From contig OX457063.1 of assembly GCA_949752795.1 (NCBI GenBank), positions 72,384,271 through 72,448,270 on the forward strand: DNA of 64,000 bases. Direction: 5' to 3'. The number at the start of each line of letters is the position of its first letter. Within the stretch, counting starts at the first letter, position 1. The notes under the pieces were generated by a model. That model had not been told where the DNA came from. It did no database searches and saw only the letters and a list, made by a program, of their open reading frames with translations. A program made the position numbers and the translations under genes. Of the stretch, positions 37,738 to 48,924 are shown piece after piece. Source of the DNA: Hyperoodon ampullatus. Taxonomy: Eukaryota > Chordata > Mammalia > Artiodactyla > Ziphiidae.

Positions 37738-37839
37738 CCTTTCAACAAAATGTGGGTACCATTTTTGAAAAATTGGCAACTCCCGCCACCATATCTGAAA
37801 GTCATTCCATGATAGCCTTGCCAGTTATTTTGCTTTTTT

Positions 37840-38085
37840 GGACAAAAAATATATTTCTTATACTTCCACTGCAAACTACATTTCCCGGCCTCCATTGCCT
37901 GCCAGCTCACAGCTAAATTCAGCCCACAGGAGGCACTGACCAGACATGAGAGGGCAGGAGGGAAGGAGAAGCCAGGGTATAGCTCATCTGCTCTCTCTTC
38001 TTCATATAGCATTTCCAGAGCAGCTCCCAGTGGGCAGACTCTCCCTCCATGGCCCAGCTTCCTCTTACAAGGGCTGTAAGGAAGA
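37840..38085 (+). repeat. Old LTR-like repeat piece
   Basis: 'caaactacatttcccggcctcc', 'aggaggcactgaccagacatgagagggcaggagg' and 'ccagcttcctcttacaagg' resemble a common mammalian LTR that I cannot name. It abuts the next LTR piece. Confidence 0.35.
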
Positions 38086-38089
38086 ATCT

Positions 38090-38402
38090 GTCCATGCCTT
38101 CCATAGCTTCTGGTAGCTTGGTGACAATCTTTGGCATTCCTTAGCTTGTAGAATCATCACCCCAATCTCTGCCTTGATCTTCACATTATGTTCCCACTGT
38201 CTTTATATTTGTGTCCAAATTTTCCATATATATAAGGACACTAGTCATTAGATTAGGGGACCACACTACTCTAGTATGACTTCAGGTTAATTTAACGAGT
38301 TGCATCTGCAATGACCCTATTTCTAAATAAGGTCACATTCTCAGGTACTGGGGGTAATGACTTCAATAATTTTTTGAGGTGGACACAATTCAACCCATAA
38401 CA
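38090..38402 (-). mobile_element. Partial MLT1-like LTR
   Basis: The plus strand shows the complement: 'ctttggcattccttagcttgtag', 'aaggacactagtcattagattagggg', 'gaccctatttctaaataaggtcacattctcaggtactggggg', ending 'caacccataaca', where the LTR's TG lies. The other end is missing. Confidence 0.7.
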
Positions 38403-39614
38403 CAGGCTAAGGTGCACACTGGGATAACTTAAGTGTTTAAAGGCTGCTGCAAAATCTAGACACCTCTTTGAACATAATCTTCATTCTATAAAAATAGAAA
38501 ATTTGCAAGCATCTTCCTTTCTTTACAGATCATTTCAAAGAGAAAAAGGGATATAATTCAAATGTAATCCAGTCTCTCCTTTATTCATAACCCTAGATAC
38601 TAAGTGATTGTGAAGATATCAGTTTATGTTTCACTTATATTATGGTATTGAATGATGTAACTGTATATAATTTATGATGGGTCTTCCAATTAGCTGTGTT
38701 CCTTAAAAGTCAGGTCACCCAGAGAGGGTCTGGAGGCATATTAATTAGAATCAAATAAGACAGATTGGCATTACATGTCACCACTATAAAAGGCACAGTA
38801 GAATCTGAGAAAGAAGAGATTTGCTATAAGCTGTTACAGAAAGAGGAGATGCCATATCAGGGGAAGAAGACAGGATAGAAATAAACTGAAACTGATGCCC
38901 TGCAATCCAAGAAAGAAGCAGAACAAAATATTGCTTAAGACAGCCTAGTAAGTAGAAAGAGATAAAATGTTATTAACACAGAAATAACACTTAAAGCCAA
39001 ATGGGAGTGAGCTGATACAAAAATCTTAAAAGCAAAATTGTTACAAAAAAATAGTTTTAAATTTGTGCTTGCCTTTTGCTTGCAGCAAAGAAAGTGCTGG
39101 CATATATGGGAAGGGTAAGGCAGGTTGTCTTCTACCATCCTTTCAAGACTAAGCTGCTATTTATGGTATAGATGCTTCAGAGAAATAATTTTATGGAAAA
39201 AGACTGCTTGGGGTGAAGCACAAATTTATTGAGCTCTAACCAAATTTGCCCCCCAAATCTTTGAATTTTCAAAGGAGATACTGGAAGTTAGAAATAACCA
39301 TTTTCAAAGGTTCACAGTAGCGCTAGCTTTGAAAGAAGTGGAGACTTGAATTCACCTTTGGAGCACATGCTTTCTTTGATTTTTAAAAACCACTGTAATA
39401 AGTATTTCTAGTCAAGGAAATGCAAAACAGAGTTCCTCTTTTGAAATGAAGGAGTTTGCTATGCTCTAAGAAAATAATCTGCTCAGTATGATTATGTGAA
39501 ATAGTGGGTTTTTTTGTGGGAAACAATGCGTCTCTAGGTCCAGTATCTTTCTGAGAAATACTTGGAATAATGATCTACAGTGCAATGACTCTATAAATTT
39601 TTCCTTGTTAGCAG

Positions 39615-39665
39615 GCGTGTGTGTGTTTGTGTGTCTGTGCATGTGTGTGTGTGTCTGTGCGTGTG
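39615..39665 (+). repeat. Imperfect (TG)n repeat
   Basis: GT units broken by ttt, tct and cat variants. Confidence 0.85.
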
Positions 39666-42398
39666 CCCATGTTCTTTGTCAAGAAATTGACATCAAGAGA
39701 TTAGGAATTAAGACCCTAATGACTATAAAATCTCATGTAATTCTTAAGCTAGAGGACCACCTATAAGAAGAAATAGGTCTTCACTTGATGAAGCACAACT
39801 TAACCAGGATGGTTTGTGGTCCAATGAGGCTTATGCCAAGCAAAATAACTCAGATGCTGGGCAATACACTAATGTCAGATTATGCATTCTAATGTGAGTG
39901 TATTGTTGGATATTACAGGTAAGGGCAGTTCCTATAGGTAGGGGGTGGATAGTGAGTGACTATCCTGAAATGAAGGTCATTTGGGATCAGAAACTGAGAA
40001 CTTGATCTCAGACTGTAGTTGAGAAAGAGTTCTCCCTCTTTGGAGACTTTAGATGTGTGCAGAGGGCTGGCACTACTCAGTGCATGGATATACTGAAGTC
40101 TTCCCACAATGATGGTGAAAGAAATACTTCTCTTTAAGATACACACAGAGCTTAAAGAGTCATACCTAATATTGAATCCAGTTTGCAGTGTCCCTGTATT
40201 GGGTACTCTTCTGTTATCCCTAAGTCTTAAGAACATTTGTTAAATGTTACACTCTGGTCTTATATGTGTTTTGGAGAATTAGGAGCAGAACCTATGTCCA
40301 TGTTTGGGACCAAGTAGTAAAGAGGAGAGCATCCTTATTCTTCCTCCTACAGGTTGAATACTGACAACAGCATCTTCCCAAGGGACAGTTTTTCTAGACC
40401 TATAGGAAATGATGACCAGCAAAACTAACAGGAGGTCCTAGTAGGTGAATACCAGAGTACCAGGTATAGAAAGAACTTTACTGGAAATTAACAGAGGAGC
40501 TAATTCACCTGATATCCAGAAGGAAAAGAATATCTAAGGATGATGGGAGTTTGGGGATCAAGGACTCATTATTATTTGTAAGGTAGTAACTAAGCAAACA
40601 GGTATTTCAAGCTATGTGCACTTAGAAGTTTCTCTGCTTTGTATTCTGTTTTCTGAATAGTAGTATTTGACTCAACTTTGATAAATAAACTAATGTATGC
40701 TGTTCTTATAAAAACATGCTTTTAAAAAGTAAAGGTAACAGTACATTCATCTTCCCTTTGCACTTGAGATGAAATACCTGAGTAATAAAAAAAAATCTTA
40801 TTTCTGTTAATGGTTTTCCTTTCCTCTTGTCCCAACTACCCTCACTCCCACACTTAAAACTTTTAACCAGTCTGGAAAATGGTAGAAAATGCCGATTTTC
40901 ACCTCCTCTCCCTGCCCACTCTTTGATAAGCTTGTTAATGAGTAATGAAATAACCAAAAGGTGAGGAGAAGAAGGAAAAAGAAGAGAGGTTAAGGGTCCT
41001 GAATAATCAACACACTAATTAATCTCCTCTGACTAATCCTTGATTTATAAAAGAACATGAAAAATGTCCCCAAATAATAACATCATTCTATTGATAGTCT
41101 CACAAAGGAAAGAGAGAAAAAACATCTTTGCTGAAATTATTGAGGAGGAAATGTGCAGGGAGTATATTTCACACATGAAGGGTAAAAATAGTTTAAATTT
41201 CTTTTGGGCATCATCTAGTAGTAACATAAATAGAAATAAATTTGGAAAGGGTGAGTAAAGAGTCATTTTGTCCATGGTTCTGTCTCCTGACAGAATAACA
41301 CTTGCATGTTCAGCCTCACAATTGGCAAGTTTATCAAAAAAAAAAAACCAGCTACTTTGCTCGATAAATACAAGCAGGTCCCACATTCTCTCCAATAAAT
41401 AGACTCTTGTACATCCTGTCCAAAGAGATTGGATAATTTTTTTTTGTAAAAGTAAATGTCATTTTAGGATTAAATAATTACCTCATATTTTTAGAAATTA
41501 AGGCATGTCTGTGATTTAACAAATAAGTTAATGTAAAGTATTTGTTCTATCTATGCCCCCATAAAGAAAAGAAAAGGCTAACTAAAAATTTTGTGGGCTC
41601 ATAAATTTGTGGTATTTTCTAATAAAATAAGTCTACCATCTTGGATAGAGAATTTCAGTCTTCCTCAATCACTTGGGCATCCCATGCTTTCCTAAAAGAA
41701 AATGCTTTATGTGACTTAAATGTTCCTCCCTGTCTAAGGCTAGAGCTAATTAGTGGCAGGGCTAGTTGCCTTTAGCTCCTTGTCCAATGTTTTCTCAGTT
41801 ATACAACATTGTTTGTGTTCAACACTGCTCTGTTTTGAACTCCTGGTTCTTAGTACTCCCTGGATTCACACATTTTCCCCAACCTGTCCATTCCTTTGTT
41901 TTCTACCTTCTACTCTGGTTCTCTACATCCTCCCAATTTGTTATTACCCATGATGCAGCCTGATAATGCCTTCTCAACAGTAACCTTCAAGAGAATTAGT
42001 TAAGGTTATACCAAAAAAAAAATAATAATACCAGTAACCAATCCTAATTTCTCATTTCTTAAGGAAAAACTATAATGCCCTTTATCATCAATAGGTCCAG
42101 CTTTTTAGGAGAAACAATATTATCATCAGTCCCAAAGGCCAGCAATCCCAGGAAGAAAAATCTTTATTGAAGAAAAACTCAAAATTAACTAAAAAATGAA
42201 TATAATACAGAGGTGAGACTTTTTTTTCTTTTTTGTGCCTTTTGTTGGTTTGCATTTTCCTAGATCAAGTGGAGAAATTCAGGTTAAATTATGTGCACCC
42301 ACTAAGAACAGACCTAATTAGCTCATGTGTTATAGAAAGAAATTCTTATTTTCAAATGAGTAAAAATTTTTTATTGTTAACTCTGTTTTCTTCATCAG

Positions 42399-42514
42399 GA
42401 GAAAAAAGAAAGAGAAGGGAGAGGAATGGAGGGAAGAAAGAAAGGAAGAAGGAAGGAAGAGAGGAAGGAAGGAAGGAAGGGAGGAAGGGAGGGAGGAAGG
42501 GAGGGAGGAAGAAA
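42399..42514 (+). repeat. (GGAA)n / purine microsatellite
   Basis: Core of ggaa/aggg units around 42450-42510 in a longer A/G-only stretch. It produces the Lys/Arg/Glu/Gly-rich tail of a chance frame at 42233-42526. Confidence 0.93.
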
Positions 42515-45500
42515 ACTGATAGATGATACCAAATAGAGACCTCAGAATGTACACGGACTTTACTATTAAAAAGTGAGATACTATATATAGCTTTACAAAG
42601 AAACCTTATTATTAGACTTTTATTGCATTTTAATTTTTTATATATCCTTATACGTCTGAATAAAAATAAAATTAAAATATTCAGATAGCAAGATGAGGTG
42701 TGAGTACAAGCTTCAGGATAAAACAGGTTCCATTTGACTAAAGAGAACTAAATGCTCTGGTTCTTTTATGGCAAACATATTCAATTCCCTCAAACCAATC
42801 AGGAAATCAAATTATTTCTCTATTAAGAGGAATGGAAGTACAGAAGGGAATGAGAAAACATTTGTCATACGAGCCCTATTCTAATGTTTTCTGGGACCTA
42901 TTTATCTCTTGCTTATTATGTAGTCAATATAGAGAATACAGTCTCTAAAAGCTGTCCTGCAGCTCTGGGGAATAGCAAAAAGTTGTATTCCATGGACCTC
43001 ACAGAGAGAACGGTCTCCCCCTCGGAATCAGGTATGGTTCCCATGGCTGCTCAACCTTAGAAATTCATGAAGTGCCTACGGTCCAGGAACTACCAAGGTA
43101 ATTTTGCTCTGGATGGAGCTCAGGGAGGAGCCGTTCTTCACATGCTATTGATCACAGATGGAAATATATCTTCCTTAACTGGGTATGCTGCCCTTTAAAG
43201 TCTCCCACTTCAATGTAATGGGACAGATTGAATATTTTTCTATGTTAGTGGGTGGAAGTTTTTCCAATGCCACCCAGTTGCTCTTTTCTTACAGAAAGCA
43301 AAATACAGATTTTCTTTGGGTGAAACAGACATCAAGAAATAAAAAATAGCTGTCTCACATGCAATGCAAAATGACATCCAAAGAAATCACACATCAGAAA
43401 TCACACATGGCAGAAGTAAGCTTCCTTTTTGAAATATTTTGGCACCTGACACAAGAGTAAAAGAATTGCACAGACCACCTGAAAAAAAATTATGTTATAA
43501 AAAAAATTAAATTAAATAATATATTCCTTACAGGCTTGACCTGAAAATGCAGATTGCGGGCTGCCTGTTCAAACATGATACTTTGGGAAATATGTTTAAC
43601 AAACTGAGAAATAGTAGTCAGACCTGTAAGAACAAATTGTAGCTGGTTCAAGTGCCTCCATAATACAGAAACTGGTTTAGTTACTATAACCTAAGCAAAT
43701 CAGGTACAAAGGGATTCAGACCATTATGAAAGCTCTGGTTGAAATAGTCAAATTAATTCCCAAAACTTGATAAAGACTCCTAAACAGAGAAAGATTCCTT
43801 TAAGTTCTAATTCAAATGTGTTCTAATTCATTATATCAGATATAAATCCCAATATAGAATTTCAATGGCTAATCATTTTTATCTTAAGAGCCACTAGTTC
43901 CTTTTGAAAATTTCTCAATGCTTCCTCCAGAAATAACAGAATTCTTCCCAAAATAAGTTAGAAAGTAACACCTGGAAGCAGATTAAGGGAAAGCATATGT
44001 CTCATTCCGTGAAAAGGTGTGCTTTTATATGTCTGCAAACACTAAATACCAGAGCGCTTAAGAACTGAACGTCATATAGTAAACCTGTGTGAAATATTAA
44101 TGAGACAAGTTCCCAACCTGTGTGTAATTCAATGAAAGAGTTACATAGGCAGGGAAATTGGCTCAGGAACATCTAATATATTGGTTGAAATGTTAGAGGT
44201 GATGTTTAAAGTTTGTAGCCTGTCAATGTAAGAGTATGAGCTAGTTCACTTGCTGCAATAGCTTACATTTTTTCTGGATTTTTCTCTGTAGCTGGACAAC
44301 TAAAATAATTTTAGCACATAAAGTTCTCTAAATTATACACCCAGTGTCCTTGTATGCTTCTTGGTCTTTCTCCTAAGGTGAGAGAACTCTTTGCAAGGAA
44401 TGAACAAAATTTCCTTTTGATTCTTTGTTTTTATTCTAACTACAGTCTGACCAGAGCCTAGGCTTTTAAGTAACCCATTGTTATGTATACTAACGTGACT
44501 TTTTAAATTCCATACTAAAAATTAAAAAAATTGGGATTAATGTGAATTTTAAAATACCACAGCACAGAGGAGAAAACATAATTCTGCCCAGAGAAATTTA
44601 GAAGACTTCACTAAAGAGATGACATTTGAGTTCTGAAGCATGCATAGGAATTTTCCAGGTGAGAAAAAAAGGAAAAGAATTCAAATTTGAGAAATGGCAT
44701 TTGGTCCTACAAGAGTCTAGTGTAGTCAGGAAATGACAAGCCTTTCCGACCAGCTATGGAATAGCATACACAAGGGGAAATGATGGATAGGTTCAGCATA
44801 ATTACAAACCAATATGAATTTATTTTATTTTCCAAGTAACAGTTTTATGAAAATCCCCATTTTTAAGGCGATTCTGCATATGCCTAGCTCTGCCTTACTC
44901 TGCCTTCCAATCTTGCTCAGAATGGCACAAAACATATGCTGAGGGAGCGTGCCAGCTGAATTGACAAAGAAAATTGATAGAATACACTTTTTGTGTGCAG
45001 AGGCGCTGTAAGTACCTTAGTTAGAAAGGAATAAGAAGCAAAATTATGAAAATGGAATGAGAAGATAAAACAAATCTTATATCCACAAAAAGATAGATAA
45101 CATTATATAGAAAATGTACATAGAAGAAGAAACATTGTTACCAAGAATTAGCATTGGATGGATTAAGTTGAGTTGATTAAACTATGTGGAAATAAGAAGA
45201 TGGACACAATAGCAGATATTAAAAAGGGAGGGATAAGAATGTAAATGACAATTTTCTTCTGTGTCTTGGACTGAAATACAAAGGCTTATTGGCTGTTTTT
45301 CCCATTGTTTAGGAGGGCTGATATAAAACCATATATCTATGGTAGACTCCAAGAATTTTATTCTAAGACTACTTGATCATTCACTCAGTTAGGCCCAGTC
45401 GTTGGATCATTTCTCTGCAGATGAGAAATTCCCACCCTACATGAGACATCATGGGAAGCTTTTAAACAAAGGAGTAGTAAGGCCAGATTTGTTTCTTAGA

Positions 45501-46974
45501 AGATAAACACTGGCGACAATTTAAAGAAGGGCCTATGGTGGAGAGAATCACTAGATTCTATGATACAGAGAGGATAAATAAAAACTAGCATGATTCAGAT
45601 AGTAGTTTGTATGAGAAGCAAAATCATGAATGAGAAACTAATAACTGGTTCTGCTACAAATTTGACCAGACCCAATGAGAATGGACAAGTGAGCTAGCAA
45701 CAGCCAATACAAGCTACTCTATCTCTCTGAACCACTTCTTCACCACACCTGCCAGGATATGATGGAGTTTATGAGAGGTCCTAGAGGAAACTGAGTTTGG
45801 TCAGGAGATTTAATTGTGCAATTTTGCAGGAAGTGTTTGGAGAGAAAGGAGAGCAAAGCACTGATTTTTATGGAAGGAGAGATGAATTTCAAATAGCTCT
45901 TGAAAAATTAGCAATTGTTCTGGAATAAATACTTATAAATGTAATAGAATACAATTTAGAAAATTATCATACCAGGAGAAAAATAAAGGGAGTTTGGATG
46001 TATTCTTTTGTGGCTAGAGAAAGTATTTGAGGAAATATCACATTGGCTTGGTGACTAGCCTTTCAAATTCTTCCTCAGTTGGTAATGATTAATAATTGTA
46101 GCATAATCGTGATCATTAAGGACGTCTAAAATCACCTACCTACACCTATGCCTTATATAACAGGTATGCCTTTAGATATTTCTTGAACATCATAAATTTT
46201 AAATCTAGTACTTTTAAATGTCCTAAAAGGAAGCTAGTTATTTAAAGATATCCTGTGATAGATGTTTGGTAAAGGAAAGATCCTTTGGTAACATGAATAA
46301 TTCCCCCATATTTATAGGTTAGTCACTTTGAATTTTCATGCACTGAATTATGCTTCCTTAAAGGGAGTATATCCTGACTGGCAATGATTTTATGTTACAA
46401 AGTGTATATCTTATACTTATTTCAAATTTCAGTGCAAAATGAATGCAAATATTATTCCAATCACCTTTACAGCATAAATATGCCAAAATATCTTAGCCAA
46501 TGAAAAACTCCCCACTGCTAAATACATGTTTTCATGAAAAACAAATTAGATACATTTTCCTAAGGAAAAAAATTTTAATGTATTCTTTGAATCATGCTCT
46601 ACATTTTTTTCCAACACAGCTTATGCTGTTCCTTACAAAGTCAATGTTTACCAGTATATTTATATGATTTTCTTTCTTTTGTTTTCCCTCTATTTGGCAG
46701 AACATACAGTACTGTATAGGCATGTGTCTGAATATTTAGCCATACTATGCCAGGAGTCCACACAATGCTTAGGACTGTTTAGTTTAACAAAGAATGTGTG
46801 GCTTTTGCATGTGCTGGCACATTTGTATGAATGGCTCCAAAAACTCTATTAATGGCAGAACATACTTGTCATTTAAAATTTACAAAAGTGCAGTGAGTTT
46901 AAACAAACCACCACCAACTTTATAAATATTTCTTTTTTTAACTTTATGCTTAAGAAAAAAGAAACAAACAGACC

Positions 46975-46996
46975 AAAAAAAAAAAAAAAAAAAAAA
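46975..46996 (+). repeat. Poly-A run (22 A)
   Basis: An isolated A run without recognisable SINE or L1 sequence immediately before it. It may be a decayed retroposon tail. Confidence 0.8.
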
Positions 46997-47232
46997 CACC
47001 CTTATGAGTATTGGAAGCATAGGGCAGTCCATCAGAATTTAGGGAAATAAACTTTAGAGTCACCTCTTTGTGGTTGCCTTTTTCCCCCTTCTGTCTTTGG
47101 ATTTTTATGGATAACAAGGCGAATTTCTACTACTGAAGCAGGTGTTTGAATCATTCACTGGTAGAAATAATTTGGTAAATGCCAAACAAGCTATTTTACC
47201 TGTGTGGAGAGATTTGCTTTGTCATCTATACG

Positions 47233-47392
47233 AGTGCTTCTCAAATTTTACTGAAATATCTGGGATGTTGTTAAAGATGCAAATTCTGATTTAGTAAGTC
47301 TGGTTTTGTGGCCAGAGTTTCTACATTTCTCATCATCTCCCAAGTGATATTATTTTTGCTGGTCTGTGAACTGTACTTTGGAAGCAAGGATA
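47233..47392 (+). mobile_element. MER5A-like hAT-Charlie remnant
   Basis: 'gtgcttctcaaattttactga' matches the left end, 'gttgttaaagatgcaaattctgatttagtaagtctgg' the middle, and 'tgtactttggaagcaagg' the right end. Non-autonomous, no transposase. Confidence 0.7.
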
Positions 47393-47596
47393 TAGATGGG
47401 AATCGAAATTTGGGGATCTAGTCTTTATGTTATATTTGATGATGAGTCAGTTATCTTTTTTGAATTTTATTTTTACCCAATTTACTCAGTATTCTTTGCA
47501 GATGTGCAAGGATGGAGCATAAAGACAACATAGTAGTATGTACGTACATAAGATATATTCCAAAGGCCTGTATTTGGGTTACAGTTCCTCTATACA

Positions 47597-47775
47597 GGGT
47601 GGTATAGTGTTTGCTCAGTTACGTCAACTCTGAGCCACAGTTTCTTCTGTAATTTGGGAATATGTCCTAGTCACTTCATAAGGATGTTGGAAAAACAAGT
47701 GAGAGAATATATGTGAAAACTCTAGATACTTTAAAGCACTATAAACCTTTTAGCTTTTGAAGTTATTATTGTAAC
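47597..47775 (+). repeat. MIR SINE remnant
   Basis: 'gtatagtgtttgc', 'tgagccacagtttcttctgtaatttggga', 'cataaggatgttggaaaaacaagtgag', 'actttaaagcactataaa' follow sense MIR order. Confidence 0.65.
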
Positions 47776-48229
47776 ATCACTGAGTTCCTGAATAACATCA
47801 AGAATCAACAGTAAGCATTATTCTGTGCTCTACATAGAGTTGTGATGTATTTTGTATACTCCTAATCACCATTCTGAGTCTCCTACCTTTCTTTCAAATT
47901 TCAATTTAAAAATTGCCAGTTGGGAGTTGCAACGTTTCTAATGTATATTTAATGAACCCTCCCTATATACAGGTGTTGTGTAGAAGTAAAAACAAAACAA
48001 AAAAACCCATGAATTCTGGAATCACCACTTTATGTCCTGAGATTTTTTAAAGCAGGCAGATAGATTTTAAGAAAGAATGCACAATGAGAATGAGAAATTT
48101 TGTTTCTTTAAAAATATCCATACCTGAGTACCTCCTGCAAATTATCTGTGCACCTTCAGGGGTGTCCAAAGACCTTCATGTTTGAGATGAATTACCCTTC
48201 TCCCTTAATGTATTTTCACAGGTAGTATC

Positions 48230-48540
48230 TACACTATTTTCAAGACTCAAGTCCAAAAGTATCATTTTCATGAAGTTTTCCCAATCCATCTTCTACCCAA
48301 CTTCCTCACCACACAAACACACAGCTAGATGTGAACTTTTCCTCTTTTGAAACCTTATAATAGCATTTTTTTGAAATATCTTTTTTTACAGAACAGGTCT
48401 GTGGTATAGTTATAAGCTTCATTTTCTAATTCCTCTATTAAATAGTAAACTACATAAGCACAAGATCTGACTGAATATTCTGTGACCCTGAATATTTAGC
48501 ACATTGCTTTGTACATGTCAGGTACCCATACAGATTTAAG
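48230..48540 (+). repeat. L2 LINE 3' remnant
   Basis: 'tcatgaagttttcccaatccatctt', 'aatagtaaactacataagcacaagatctg' and 'gaatatttagcacattgctttgtacatgtcaggtac' follow the sense L2 3' end. Confidence 0.65.
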
Positions 48541-48552
48541 CTTCCATTCTCA

Positions 48553-48556
<4 letters not shown>

Positions 48557-48601
<45 letters not shown>
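48557..48601 (+). repeat. (AT)n microsatellite
   Basis: 45 bases of AT dinucleotide, self-complementary. Confidence 0.97.
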
Positions 48602-48602
<1 letters not shown>

Positions 48603-48804
48603 TTGCTATTGTATTAACATAACATGTGTATGCAAAATATGCCCAAAATTAAAAAGTGTAAAGGATAATATTATCCAAATAAAAAATAGAAATGCTAATA
48701 TTTTCATCCCATACTCCAAATGCACTCCTGGAAGTTTGGAACTCTCTGTCTCAGAGAATGTAAAACAGATAGATAGAAATCAACTTTTACGCTGTATGAC
48801 TGTA

Positions 48805-48922
48805 CAGTTGTCCCTCTGTACCTGTGGGGGATTGCTTCAGGACCGGCCATGGATACCAAAATCCGCAGATGCCTAGGTCCCATAGTCAGCCCTCCTTATC
48901 AGTGAATATGGAGGGCTGACTG
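48805..48922 (+). mobile_element. MER2/Tigger-like MITE
   Basis: The left end cagttgtccctctgtac and the words 'gggggattgcttcaggacc' and 'gataccaaaatccgcagatgc' match the short Tigger-derived elements. The right end 'gagggctgactg' is a complementary terminal repeat. TA lies on both sides (48803-48804 and 48923-48924), the TcMar target. The right 40 bases carry an inner 12-bp hairpin (agtcagccctcc / ggagggctgact). Confidence 0.85.
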
Positions 48923-48924
48923 TA

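Larger units (their letters stand above)
38403..47232. other. Long interval with few recognised repeats
   Basis: About 8.8 kb where I recognise only a TG-rich run (39615-39665), the GGAA tract (42399-42514), a 22-A run (46975-46996) and two faint pieces of the ancient repeat (44570-44780 and 45420-45560). No frame has a recognisable domain. Old repeats below my eye's limit are likely. Confidence 0.4.

Noticed and set aside
40706..41395. Minus-strand frames of 83 and 116 codons
   Set aside because: No domain, signal or splice evidence; hydrophobic Phe/Leu-rich reading of AT-rich DNA.
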